64,000 bases of DNA from Pseudomonadota bacterium (GCA_020161975.1 JAIUNP010000001.1:1-64000), one strand, 5' to 3'. Positions 9,468 through 18,999 are shown, counted from the first letter of the stretch. Translations and numbers: made by a program. Notes: a model not told the origin generated them from the sequence alone.

Positions 9468-10454
9468 ATGACGAAAATGCTCTCGATGTCTGCGGTCTTT
9501 CCGTGGCTCGATCAGGCGGCCTACGTGCCGCATGCGCTTCACTCACAGGAGCGCATGTGGCCGGAGACCAACTGCTATGTCGACCTGTGGATCGAGGTTC
9601 TGGCGAGCCTCGGCACCCACCCGCAAGCCATGCTCGGCTTCACGCTGACGCAGGACTTTGAGGGCGACCAGTTCACCTTCTTCAAGGTGCCGCTGGAAGA
9701 CATCGAGGCGCTTTACGGCATTCGCGTCACCGAACTGGCGATCTTCGACAATGTGGAAAACCACATTGCCGTGCAGATTGCCCGGGGCCGCCTGTGCATC
9801 GTCGAGATGGACAGTTTCTACATGCCCGACACGCAGGGCGTGGCCTATCGCGCCGAACACGGCAAGACGACGGTCGCCATCAACCGCATGGATGTGGAGG
9901 CCAAGCGCCTCGAATACTTCCACAATGGCGGCTACTTCCGCCTTGAGGGCGATGATTTCGACGGACTGTTCCAGCATCACCTGACGGAAACCGACCCGCC
10001 TTTCCTGCCTTACACGGAATTTGCCAAATTCCCGGGCCGCAACGCCTCGCCGGACCATCTGCGAAGCGTGGCCGACCGGCTGTTGCGCCAGCATTTCGCC
10101 CGTCGACCGCAGGAAAACCCGATTGCCGCCTTCGCGGAAGTCTTTCCGCGTCAGGTCGAAGCGGTGGCGGAACGGCCCTTCGCCTTCTTCCACAAATACG
10201 CCTTCAACACGCTGCGTCAGGTCGGTGCCAACTTCGAGCTTCTGGCAAGCCATCTCGACTGGCTGGCTGAGAACGGGGCCCTGAAGACGGAAGCCGATGC
10301 GGCCCGCGCCATCGCCGAGAACGCCAAGAGCGTCCAGTTCCAGCTGGCCCGCGCTGTGACCCGCAAGAAGTTCGAACCGCTGGCAACGGCTCTTGAACCG
10401 GCCGTCGAAAGCTGGGACAAGCTGATGCAGGGTCTGGAGCGCAAGCTGGGGTGA
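9468..10454 (+). CDS. DUF1839 family protein, candidate aminoacyl transferase
   Basis: A 328-residue protein matching the DUF1839 proteins that accompany amino acid:carrier-protein ligases. The first 145 residues contain Cys36 (in ETNCYVDLW), His131 (in YRAEHGKTT) and Asp142 (in INRMD). This order and spacing fit a papain-like Cys-His-Asp triad, as in the BtrH-type transferases that move acyl groups off carrier proteins. The C-terminal half is helical. By context it could move the aminoacyl group from the carrier to a final acceptor. The triad is read by eye and the function is inferred, not known. Confidence 0.75.
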   Translation: MTKMLSMSAVFPWLDQAAYVPHALHSQERMWPETNCYVDLWIEVLASLGTHPQAMLGFTLTQDFEGDQFTFFKVPLEDIEALYGIRVTELAIFDNVENHIAVQIARGRLCIVEMDSFYMPDTQGVAYRAEHGKTTVAINRMDVEAKRLEYFHNGGYFRLEGDDFDGLFQHHLTETDPPFLPYTEFAKFPGRNASPDHLRSVADRLLRQHFARRPQENPIAAFAEVFPRQVEAVAERPFAFFHKYAFNTLRQVGANFELLASHLDWLAENGALKTEADAARAIAENAKSVQFQLARAVTRKKFEPLATALEPAVESWDKLMQGLERKLG

Positions 10455-10489
10455 TCCGGCAGAGTGCGGCCTGACGGGGAGATGCGCCC

Positions 10490-12940
10490 ATGGACTTCCA
10501 TTGGCCCGACAATCAGAAGACATTGGATGACGGCTGGACGCTGACGCAAAGCGAAGCCGACGCCTATGCCATGCCGTCTGATATCCCGGCAACGCTTGTT
10601 CCTCTTTCCGCCACGGTCCCCGGCACCGTCGCAAAGGCGCTGCAGCAGGCAGGTCGCTTCGACCCCGCCCGCCCGGACCCGCTCGACGGCTTCGATTTCT
10701 GGTATCGCACGACGCTGAATGAGACGCCCGGCCCGGCCACGCTTCAGTTTGACGGTCTTGCCACCGTGGCCGAAATCTTCCTGAACGGCGAGAAGATCGC
10801 GACAAGCGAAAGCATGTATGCGCCGCTTTCGGTTGAGGTGACGCTCACCGGATCGGACGAACTGGCCATCGCCTTTCGCGCGCTGAAACCCCGTCTCGCT
10901 CGCAAGGGGCCGCGCGCCCGCTGGCGTCCGCAGATGATGAGCGAGCAGGGCCTTCGCCTGTTCCGCACCACGACGCTGGGCTACATGCCCGGCTGGTGCC
11001 CGGACGTCCATGCTGTCGGCCCATGGCGGCCCGTCCGTCTCATCCGCCCCGAGGCCGCCTCGCTGGCCGATCTGGAAATCACCGCAACGCTGGACGAAAA
11101 CGGCAACGGCCGCCTCATCGTCTCGTTTGAAGGGGCCGCCCCGCAGAGGTTGAAACTCCTTTGCGAAGGCCATGAGGCAAGCTTTGAACTCTCTCGCGAA
11201 GGCCGCTCAACCGCCACGCTGACCCTTCCGGTGGTCAAGCCGTGGTGGCCCGCCACCCATGGCGAACCGGCTCTTTACGACGTTCGCTTGAGCCTCAACG
11301 GCAAGACAATGCCGCTTGCCCGCACCGGGTTTCGCACCATCACGGTGGATCGCGGGGTGGATGGCAAGGACTTCGCCCTTCTCGTCAACGGCGTGCGCAT
11401 TTTCTGCCGCGGTGCCGTCTGGACCAATGCCGATATTGTCGGCCTGCCCGGCGATCGCGCGGCTTATGAACCATGGCTGAAGCTGGCAGCCGAAGCGGGC
11501 ATGAACATGATCCGCATCGGTGGCACCATGGCCTATGAAAGCCCGGATTTCTTCGCGCTCTGCGATGAACTCGGCCTTCTGGTCTGGCAGGACTTCATGT
11601 TCGCAAACTTCGATTATCCGGCGAAGGATGAGGCTTTCATCGACCTCGTGCGTGCCGAGGTCGGCACTTTCCTGCAAGCCACAGCGGCCTCGCCGTCCCT
11701 GGCCATTCTGTCCGGTGGCAGCGAGATGTACCAGCAAGGTGCCATGCTCGGCCTGCCGGAAAGCACATGGAAGACCGCCCTGACAACGGAAATCCTGCCT
11801 GCCCTGTGCGCGGCCCACCGCCCGGATGCGGTCTATGTGGAAAATTCGCCGTCAGGCGGCGCGCAACCCTTCTTCGTCAATGAAGGGGTGGGCCATTATT
11901 ACGGCGTCGGGGCCTATTGCCGCCCGCTCGATGATGCCCGCCGCGCCAGCGTGCGCTTTGCCTCGGAATGCCTGGCCTTCGCCCATGTGCCGCAGCAGAA
12001 AACGCTCGATGCGCATCTGCCCGTCGCGGCGCTCCATCACCCGGACTGGAAGGCCCGTGTGCCGCGTGACCGCGGCGCAAGCTGGGATTTCGAGGATATT
12101 CGCGAACACTATCTCGGCCTTCTTTACGGCGAAGACCCGGTGCGTCTGCGCCGTGAAAATCCGGCCCGCTATCTGGATCTTTCCCGCGCCGTGACCGGCG
12201 AAGTGGCGATTGAGACGTTCAGCGAATGGCGACACAGCGGCTCGACCTGCAACGGCGCTTTGATCTGGACGCTTCAGGATCTTCTGCCCGGTCCCGGCTG
12301 GGGCGTGATCGACGCCACCGGCACGCCGAAACCCGTCTGGCATGCGCTGAAGCGGGTGCTGAAGCCGGTGAGCGTGGCCTTGACGGACGAGGGCGTGAAC
12401 GGCCTTTCACTCCATGCCATCAATGAAACACCGCAAGCGCTGGACGTGAGGATCGAAGTTTCGGCCTTGCGCGATGGACGCCAGCCCGTCGTATCCGGCG
12501 CGCGCGACCTTCACATCGATGCCCGTCAAACGCTGGAAATTCCCTGCACCGATCTTTTCGGCGCGTTCTTCGATACGAATTATGCCTACCGCTTCGGCCC
12601 GCCCTCACATGAGGTCGTCGTGGCGCGTCTCGTTCTCGGTGAGGAAACGATGGCCGAGGCTTTTCACTTCCCGCTGGGTCGCAGCCGGGCGCTCTATCCT
12701 GGCAAGATCGCCGCAGCGCTCCAACAGGACGAGACCGGCTGGTCGCTGCTTCTGGAAGCCGATACGTTCCAGCAGTCGGTTCAGATTCTGGTGGACGGTT
12801 TCAGTGCGGCGGAAGACTGGTTCCACCTGTCCCCGAACGCGGTCAAGGTGATTGCCCTTCATCGTCTCGATGGAACCGCAAACGATGTCCGCCCCAGCGG
12901 CGAAGTCCGCAGCCTGTCCGGTTCAGCCACACATTTTTAA
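10490..12940 (+). CDS. Glycoside hydrolase family 2 protein, beta-mannosidase-like
   Basis: An 816-residue enzyme with an N-terminal jelly-roll sugar-binding domain (about 40-190), an immunoglobulin-like domain (about 190-300), a TIM barrel (about 300-620) and a C-terminal beta domain. The probable acid/base is Glu412 in LSGGSEMYQQG, where the usual Asn before it is Ser. Glu493 in RFASECLAF is the probable nucleophile. No signal peptide is visible, so it is likely cytoplasmic. It follows DUF1839 by 35 bases and probably belongs to the same operon. It may trim or remodel the saccharide that the locus makes; the substrate is unknown. Confidence 0.85.
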   Translation: MDFHWPDNQKTLDDGWTLTQSEADAYAMPSDIPATLVPLSATVPGTVAKALQQAGRFDPARPDPLDGFDFWYRTTLNETPGPATLQFDGLATVAEIFLNGEKIATSESMYAPLSVEVTLTGSDELAIAFRALKPRLARKGPRARWRPQMMSEQGLRLFRTTTLGYMPGWCPDVHAVGPWRPVRLIRPEAASLADLEITATLDENGNGRLIVSFEGAAPQRLKLLCEGHEASFELSREGRSTATLTLPVVKPWWPATHGEPALYDVRLSLNGKTMPLARTGFRTITVDRGVDGKDFALLVNGVRIFCRGAVWTNADIVGLPGDRAAYEPWLKLAAEAGMNMIRIGGTMAYESPDFFALCDELGLLVWQDFMFANFDYPAKDEAFIDLVRAEVGTFLQATAASPSLAILSGGSEMYQQGAMLGLPESTWKTALTTEILPALCAAHRPDAVYVENSPSGGAQPFFVNEGVGHYYGVGAYCRPLDDARRASVRFASECLAFAHVPQQKTLDAHLPVAALHHPDWKARVPRDRGASWDFEDIREHYLGLLYGEDPVRLRRENPARYLDLSRAVTGEVAIETFSEWRHSGSTCNGALIWTLQDLLPGPGWGVIDATGTPKPVWHALKRVLKPVSVALTDEGVNGLSLHAINETPQALDVRIEVSALRDGRQPVVSGARDLHIDARQTLEIPCTDLFGAFFDTNYAYRFGPPSHEVVVARLVLGEETMAEAFHFPLGRSRALYPGKIAAALQQDETGWSLLLEADTFQQSVQILVDGFSAAEDWFHLSPNAVKVIALHRLDGTANDVRPSGEVRSLSGSATHF

Positions 12941-12953
12941 AGCTTGGCGCGGT

Positions 12954-14696
12954 TTAAAACCGCAAGGCCAGCGCCTGCACCTCATCGCGAAACGCATCGC
13001 GGGCGCAAGCAGGCGTCAGATTGTGGTCGGCATTGGCGACAGTCTTGAACGTGGCCATGCCGTACTCGCCCAAACGCTTGCCATCGGCACCAAAATAGCT
13101 GGCAAAATGATCAAGCCCGGGATCGGTCTCGCTATAAAACAGCGAGAGCGGGGCCTTGCGTTCGGCAATGGCGTGGAAGGCTGCATGAACGGCGCGACCT
13201 TCCTGCGTGTAATGGCGAATGAAGAAGCCAACCGGAGCAAAGAGCCTGCGGCAGGTCGCCCGCGAAATATTCAGGAACGCACCGATGAGGTCGATCTCGC
13301 CTTTCAACAGGCGGCTGACCGTCGACATTTGCAAAAGGCGCTGGCCATAGTCACCCAGTGCCCGAGGTGTTGATCGCAAGCGCGCATCAACATCATTGTC
13401 CGGGTTCCAGTGGAAAAGCGGCGGATTGGCAATCGCGGCCCCGGCCACGCGCCCATCTTCGACAGCCCCCTGAAATGCCACATAGGCACCCGAGCAACGG
13501 CCAGCCACGACAATGGGACCAGCGCCCTGCGCCTTCAGGAAATCGAGTGCCGACGAAAGATCGCGCTGCGGACCGTCGGTATAAAGCACCTGATCCGGCG
13601 CGCCGGGCGCGGGCGGGCTATCGGCGACATTGGCATTGTCAAACCGCAGGGAGACAATGCCCTGGCGCGCCATATCCCGCGCCATGGTGGCCGTCGCCCT
13701 TCCCCACCCGGCATGCCGGTCATAGGCCGTCGACAGGAACAGAACCGTTGCGCCCTTCGGCTCGCAAGCCGGTCGGGTCAGCACACCGTAAAGCGGCGAG
13801 CGATCACCGAAGCGCACTGCGGTCTCAATGAAATGTCCGCCATCAAGCGAAGGCGCTTTCGGCAGGGGAGAATTGACGACGGCTCCACACTCTTTCGGTG
13901 CGTGCCCCGCCACCCAGTCCGCCACCGCATGAGCAAAGGCCTCTGGCACAACGGAAACGGCAGGGTTGGCCGTCAGCGCATCATAGCCATCGAAAGGAAA
14001 GCGTTCGACATCCGTGCCCAGCGCGGCAAGGAAGGCGAAAAACTCGCTGTCCGAGGTCCGGGACGCGCGCTCGCCAATCAGAACCGGGCAGGCCGGCGCC
14101 AAAGGCATTTTCATCAGGTCCACACCGCGAAGCCCGGATGCGATTTCGTCGGGCAGGACAAATCCGGCAATGCTGACGCCCTGATGCTCGCGATAATCAC
14201 TGGAAAGCCCCAGACTATCGTCAACCATCCGCGACATGGCGGAAAGTTCGCGCAGGAAGAACCGCCCCGAGGTCACGGGCGCAAGGGCCGCAATGCCTGC
14301 CAGACCTTCAACCCGTGCGGCCACCTGCATGGCAAGCATGGCACCCAGCCCCTGACCGACGAGGAAGATGCGGGACACGCCGGAAAGACGTCGAAGGGTT
14401 TGGGTCGCTTCGACAACGGCATTTTCCCAGAGCGCAATTCCGCCCTCGGAAAAGTCGGGGTCAAGCGAATCGCCGGTCCCCGGCAAATCGAAACGCAGCG
14501 ACGCAATGCCATGCTTGGTCAGGCGTTCGGACATGACGCGCCAGAACTTGCGCACGCACATATCTTCAAGGGCCCAGGGGCTGACGAAGAGAACCGCCGC
14601 ATCGACACCATCGCGAACCGGCGCATAAAGCCCGGCCATGCCCGAGAAGGACACCGGCACCGCGGCCTCGGAAAAATGATCCTGCAAACTGGTCAT
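12954..14696 (-). CDS. Tandem alpha/beta hydrolase, exosortase-associated-hydrolase-like
   Basis: A 580-residue protein with two alpha/beta-hydrolase domains (about 15-265 and 290-580). In the first, the nucleophile elbow reads G-Q-G-L-G, so Gly116 occupies the nucleophile position and the domain looks inactive. In the second it reads G-R-C-S-G, placing Cys401 there, with Asp525 (SETDPG) and His559 (NADHN) completing a possible Cys-Asp-His triad. Similar paired hydrolases are found in exosortase-type polysaccharide loci, but no exosortase is present here. The start at 14696 overlaps the flippase stop by four bases (ATGA). It is convergent with the GH2 gene. Confidence 0.8.
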   Translation of the reverse strand: MTSLQDHFSEAAVPVSFSGMAGLYAPVRDGVDAAVLFVSPWALEDMCVRKFWRVMSERLTKHGIASLRFDLPGTGDSLDPDFSEGGIALWENAVVEATQTLRRLSGVSRIFLVGQGLGAMLAMQVAARVEGLAGIAALAPVTSGRFFLRELSAMSRMVDDSLGLSSDYREHQGVSIAGFVLPDEIASGLRGVDLMKMPLAPACPVLIGERASRTSDSEFFAFLAALGTDVERFPFDGYDALTANPAVSVVPEAFAHAVADWVAGHAPKECGAVVNSPLPKAPSLDGGHFIETAVRFGDRSPLYGVLTRPACEPKGATVLFLSTAYDRHAGWGRATATMARDMARQGIVSLRFDNANVADSPPAPGAPDQVLYTDGPQRDLSSALDFLKAQGAGPIVVAGRCSGAYVAFQGAVEDGRVAGAAIANPPLFHWNPDNDVDARLRSTPRALGDYGQRLLQMSTVSRLLKGEIDLIGAFLNISRATCRRLFAPVGFFIRHYTQEGRAVHAAFHAIAERKAPLSLFYSETDPGLDHFASYFGADGKRLGEYGMATFKTVANADHNLTPACARDAFRDEVQALALRF

Positions 14697-16225
14697 GCAA
14701 CAGCCCTCCGGGCATGCGGCGCGACAAAATGAACGATGGCGATCAGGCCACGTTTCAGCTTGCCGGGGAAACGGTCCGCCAGTTTCATCAGGGCATCGAC
14801 ATCGCTCTCGGGAACGGCCTTGAACAGGCGAAGTGCGAGAATATAGGCCACCGCCCCGGCCGGGATCGCCAGAATGAGGCCGACAAGACCGCCGAACAAC
14901 AGAATATTGGCTTCCGCCGCAAGACCGCAAACCATGGCAGCGAGGGTCACAGGCAAAAGCGTGCGGAAAACATGGCCGATCGAGCCATCGAATTCCATGG
15001 CTGACGCCATGAACAGGCACATGGCAACAAAACTCACGGCGCGGACCACAGCAGCCCCGGGGCCGCCATAGAGCGGCACCAGCAGAATGCAGCCGCCGAC
15101 AATGATCGCCGAACCGATGAAATCCACGAGAAGGCGCGTTTTGATCTGCCCCTGCGAGAACAGATACTGCGTGCAAAGTTGCGAGAACACGAAGACCGGC
15201 GTCGCCAGCGCGAGAATGGCGACGATCATTCCAGCCGGCGTGAACTCAGGCCCGAACACCGATGTCACCAGCTCCTGCGAAATGGCGGCAAGCCCAAAAC
15301 TCATCGGCAGCGTGATATAGGCAAGGCTGCGGACCACAACTGCGAACATATCGATGGGCAACCGCCCCTGACCCGACGCTTCGAGCTTTTCGGAATAGTA
15401 GGGCATCAGACTGCCGGTCAGCTGCACCGGCAGCTGCAAGGCCAGGTTCGCAAGCGTCAGCGCCACGGCGTAAAAGCCGACATTTTCCTTGTCGAAAAAC
15501 CGCTGCAGGAAGAGAATTTCCAGCCGCGTCAGGAAAATCGACGTGATGACATATTCAAGCGACAGCAGAAAAGACGAGGCGGCGAGCGTGCGCCGGTGCA
15601 TGCCGCACGGATTGGCGCGCGTCAGGAAAATCCGCACGCTGTAAATAAAGGGAGCGATCTGCCCGAGCAGATAGCCGATCAAGGCCGCCTCGATGCTCTT
15701 GAAGACCACCGCGCCGACGACCACGCCGACAAGCTGCATGAGGGCGGCAATCACCGTGATCTGGAAAAACGGACCCAAACGCTGTTCACCGATCAGATAA
15801 TTCTTGGAATAGGACCCGATCGACTGGATGATGAAGAGAACGCCCGTCAGGGTCGCCACCATCGGCGTCATGTCCAGCCAATGGTCTTCATCCAGACGCC
15901 CGACAACGAAGAAATAGGCCGCGGCAAGCAGAAGCGTCGCCGCCACCACAGGCACTTGCAGATAGGCCGCAAAGCCGCGCCGGTCCTTTTCGCTGACACC
16001 CTGAACGGTCAACTGCGGCAGGATGCGCAACAGCATGACGCCCGTGCCCAGTTCCGCAATCAGCGAACCCGTCGTCACCAGCATCTGCGAGAAGGCAATC
16101 GTGCCATTGGCAGCCGGGCCCAGCAGGCGGGCGGCCACAATCGAACAGGCAAAGCCCGTCAACAACTGGGCAAGCCCGGAGGCCGCGTTAAGGGCCGAAT
16201 TGGCCAGAATGTTCTTGCTGCTCAT
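14693..16225 (-). CDS. Polysaccharide flippase (MOP superfamily, Wzx-like)
   Basis: A 510-residue integral membrane protein with about 12-14 hydrophobic helices throughout. It begins NILANSALNAASGLAQLL, the typical first helix of Wzx/O-antigen flippases. Such proteins move undecaprenyl-linked repeat units to the periplasmic face of the inner membrane. The start at 16225 has GGTGG upstream. It is downstream of two glycosyltransferases on the same strand and translationally coupled to the tandem hydrolase. With the Wzy-like polymerase and co-polymerase encoded divergently, it completes a Wzx/Wzy-type export set. Confidence 0.9.
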   Translation of the reverse strand: MSSKNILANSALNAASGLAQLLTGFACSIVAARLLGPAANGTIAFSQMLVTTGSLIAELGTGVMLLRILPQLTVQGVSEKDRRGFAAYLQVPVVAATLLLAAAYFFVVGRLDEDHWLDMTPMVATLTGVLFIIQSIGSYSKNYLIGEQRLGPFFQITVIAALMQLVGVVVGAVVFKSIEAALIGYLLGQIAPFIYSVRIFLTRANPCGMHRRTLAASSFLLSLEYVITSIFLTRLEILFLQRFFDKENVGFYAVALTLANLALQLPVQLTGSLMPYYSEKLEASGQGRLPIDMFAVVVRSLAYITLPMSFGLAAISQELVTSVFGPEFTPAGMIVAILALATPVFVFSQLCTQYLFSQGQIKTRLLVDFIGSAIIVGGCILLVPLYGGPGAAVVRAVSFVAMCLFMASAMEFDGSIGHVFRTLLPVTLAAMVCGLAAEANILLFGGLVGLILAIPAGAVAYILALRLFKAVPESDVDALMKLADRFPGKLKRGLIAIVHFVAPHARRAVA

Positions 16226-16338
16226 CAATCCACCGGGAAGGGCTTTGGCGAAGCCGAAGCGAAATCTTGTCCCGCAATCTGGCATGGCGAGCTTAAGATT
16301 TGGCTGACCGAGAGCGTAAACGCATGTTTACCTGGGGC

Positions 16339-17436
16339 TTAGGCGAAGAGAACCCGCGCCGTTTCCACCCAGCTCATCACTTCATTGGTGTCGATGATGC
16401 TGCGGTCAAACTGCTTTGCCGCCTCAAAGGCTGCAAGGATCGACGCTTCGTTGCCCGGCTGATAACCGCACACATGGGCGCGCCCGGCTGCTGCAAACAG
16501 CGGTGCCACGATGGGCAGGCGGCAATAGGTGTACTGGATCATCTTCAGGCTGGACTGGCTGAGATAGCTGGCGCCCTTGCCATCCTGATAAGGCGCAATC
16601 CCGATATCGGCATGGCGAATATAACCGGCAACGGTTTCAAACGGCGTTTCGCCATGGGCGATCACATTGGCAACGGGCGTATCAAGCTGCGCCTTGCGGC
16701 CAAACAGGTGAAAGGTCCAGTCCGGGTTGGATCGCGCCAGCGTCGTCAGCACATGCGGATCAAAGAGCATGTCCCCCACGCTCACCGCATTGCGCGCACT
16801 CGTGAAGGGATTGCGCTCAGCCCTGTCGAACACCTCCGTGGAAATGCCGTGACGCAACAGCAGGATCGGAACACCGCCCGGCATATCCTTGCGCTGGTCT
16901 TCCGCCAGAATGTGGATGAGGTCATAATCCTTGGCAGAGGCCTTCAGGACATCTTCGAAACACGGATGCGCGCCAATCGTCTGCAACTGATCGGCAGCGT
17001 GATAGATAATCTTTGCCTTGGGCGCGAGCTTTCGAAGAATCGGCGTCAACAAGGCGCCAATCCCGCTTTCAACGAGAATATGCGTGTAATCGGGAAGGCG
17101 CTTGCGCGCAGCCTCCGGCAGCAGCATGCCATAATGGCGAAAGACCAGTCCACTCAACCAGTTCAAGAGGCGATATCGCATCGCGAAGGGGTGAATGAGG
17201 CTGACCCAGATATATTCGTCGCGCAGGTCGGATAGCGTTACCCAGCGATTGCAGGTGCGCGTGCGGGCATATTCCCAACGCCCTTCGCTGGAAAACCGGC
17301 TGACCTGACTCAGACGCAACGACAGGAAATCGGCGCGATCACCCTCGGCATTCAAGGCATCGGCCAGAAAATGCAGATCGACTTTGCGCGGTGCCTCGGC
17401 AAAATGCTGCCCGGTAACGAAAAGGACGTTTCTCAA
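16339..17436 (-). CDS. Glycosyltransferase, GumK-like (GT70) or related GT-B
   Basis: A 365-residue cytoplasmic GT-B protein. The N-terminal half holds the acceptor domain (RNVLFVTGQHF... with the HILVESG strand). The C-terminal half has RHGIST, SVGDMLFDP and FGRKAQLD elements like the nucleotide-sugar domain of GumK, the xanthan glucuronosyltransferase, and ends with a SLKMIQYTYCRLPIVAP donor-binding segment. It overlaps the upstream GT4 gene by four bases. Likely it adds one sugar, perhaps glucuronate, to the lipid-linked repeat unit; sugar specificity cannot be read from the sequence. Confidence 0.8.
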   Translation of the reverse strand: MRNVLFVTGQHFAEAPRKVDLHFLADALNAEGDRADFLSLRLSQVSRFSSEGRWEYARTRTCNRWVTLSDLRDEYIWVSLIHPFAMRYRLLNWLSGLVFRHYGMLLPEAARKRLPDYTHILVESGIGALLTPILRKLAPKAKIIYHAADQLQTIGAHPCFEDVLKASAKDYDLIHILAEDQRKDMPGGVPILLLRHGISTEVFDRAERNPFTSARNAVSVGDMLFDPHVLTTLARSNPDWTFHLFGRKAQLDTPVANVIAHGETPFETVAGYIRHADIGIAPYQDGKGASYLSQSSLKMIQYTYCRLPIVAPLFAAAGRAHVCGYQPGNEASILAAFEAAKQFDRSIIDTNEVMSWVETARVLFA

Positions 17437-18653
17437 TGGATCGGCCCTTCACTCGGCACCAGAGACAAGCCAACCGTTTCATCAGGAATGACGCGATCAT
17501 AGATCCCGCAATACTGATCCGTCACGCCGTTCCAGGAATAGATCTGCGCTTGTGCCATCAGCGTCTTGCGCAATAGGGCACCACCCGCTTCCACCGCATC
17601 AAAGGCATCGGCCAGCGCCTTGGCAGCCTTTTTCGGGTCCGTGAAATCGGTGATCGTTACACAATCATGGCGCTCGGCAAGAAGCCGGTAGGCCTCATTG
17701 GCGTGCAAGACGGGCACAAGCCCCGCGCTCATGCCCTCGATGGCAACAAGGCCAAAGCCTTCATATTCTGAGGCCGAAGCCAGAATGGAGGCACCACCGA
17801 TCAACCCGGCAATCCCCGGATTATCGAGATTGCAGTGAACGCTGACCCGGCCCTCAAGACCGCGTTCGGCGATGGCGACGGAAAGCGCTTCTTCGGTGAT
17901 GTCACCGGGAACGCCAATCACATCCAGATGCCAGTCCGGGTGCTCACCGGCCAGAACGCGCATGGCGTCAAGCAGTCGATCAATGCGCTTGTTGACGGAA
18001 AACCGACCGATGGTGACCATGCGGCGCGTTGCCGTCTGGCTGGCGCAATCGGCAAACTTGGCCGTATCGGCCCCGTTTTCAACGGTCACCGTGCGTCCGG
18101 GCGCAATCTTCGCAAACAGCGCCGTGTCTGACCGGCTGCAGCCGATGATATGGGCATAACCAAGCGCCGACATCCGCGTCAGCGTCTGGAACCAGATCTT
18201 CTTGATGAGGGCGAATTTCGTCGTGTGGAAGAAGCCGCCATGCGTCGTTGCCACCATCGGACGGCGATGCAGCAGCCAGCCCAGCGAAAGCGCATCAAAG
18301 AAGAAGTCGATGGCGTGAACGTGGATGAGGTCGGCATCACGAACATGGTGGAAGACGGACGGCGCCAGCGGGTATCGGGTCGAACCGCTCCACGGCACGC
18401 GCACGATTTCAATCCCTTCATGCACTTCAAAAGCAGGCAGCTTCGTTTCAGGCTTGAGGTAAAGCCTGTCGAGCGTGACAACGCGCACGCGATAGCCGCG
18501 CGCAATCAGCCCCCGACAGAGGTTCATCACCACGTCTTCGAGGCCGCCACGATTGGGGTAAAACTGCCGCACGACATGAACGACCAGCGGCCCCTTGGCC
18601 TGAGGATAGACCCGCGTCGGTCCCGTATGCTGCAACTTGGCGGTCAACGTCAC
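17433..18653 (-). CDS. Glycosyltransferase family 4
   Basis: A 406-residue GT-B glycosyltransferase, first gene of the minus-strand run GT4-GumK-like-flippase-tandem hydrolase. The N-terminal domain has VRQFYPNRGGLEDVVMNL, the glycine-rich acceptor loop of GT4. The C-terminal Rossmann domain has TIGRFSVNKRIDRLLDA, and SASEYEGFGLVAIEGMSAG carries the EX7E donor-binding motif (first Glu in EGFG, second in IEG). The start is GTG at 18653 with CAGGGTGA upstream. It is divergent from the co-polymerase gene across 346 bases. Confidence 0.9.
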   Translation of the reverse strand: MTLTAKLQHTGPTRVYPQAKGPLVVHVVRQFYPNRGGLEDVVMNLCRGLIARGYRVRVVTLDRLYLKPETKLPAFEVHEGIEIVRVPWSGSTRYPLAPSVFHHVRDADLIHVHAIDFFFDALSLGWLLHRRPMVATTHGGFFHTTKFALIKKIWFQTLTRMSALGYAHIIGCSRSDTALFAKIAPGRTVTVENGADTAKFADCASQTATRRMVTIGRFSVNKRIDRLLDAMRVLAGEHPDWHLDVIGVPGDITEEALSVAIAERGLEGRVSVHCNLDNPGIAGLIGGASILASASEYEGFGLVAIEGMSAGLVPVLHANEAYRLLAERHDCVTITDFTDPKKAAKALADAFDAVEAGGALLRKTLMAQAQIYSWNGVTDQYCGIYDRVIPDETVGLSLVPSEGPIH

Positions 18654-18999
18654 GTGTCACCCTGAAACGCGGTTAAGTATATTGGGGGGAACCCACTCAC
18701 CCGACCTATATCGGCCAGTCTTTAAAATCCCCTTACGAGCAACCTCTTCGCCCCGGTGGCTAACGGGTTTCAAGGCGCGCGAACGCCGCTGGCGTCATCA
18801 TCCGCAACATTAGCATTCAAAGGCTAAATGCGAGATTCATGTCGTTTTTTTGGCCCCGTGTGCACTGCACCTGAAACAAACCGGCGCTTTAGCAATCGTT
18901 AATCATATTCTGCAAGATTGCGGGCAAGATCGTGCAAAACTGCGGCCAAGCGGGCTGCTTTTGCCGGTTCGGGTACCGGGTCGCGTATTGGACAGCCGC
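18654..18999. promoter_or_regulatory. Divergent intergenic region between the two polysaccharide operons
   Basis: A 346-bp gap between divergent starts (GT4 leftward, co-polymerase rightward), so both promoters must lie here. It is more A/T-rich than its surroundings, with several short inverted repeats (for example around 18770-18800). No confident -35/-10 pair or operator was found, and no plausible coding frame. Confidence 0.4.

Noticed and set aside
13410-14732. A 440-codon plus-strand frame opposite the tandem hydrolase
   Set aside because: The minus-strand hydrolase has domain motifs and translational coupling; the plus frame is rich in Arg/His/Pro without a domain.
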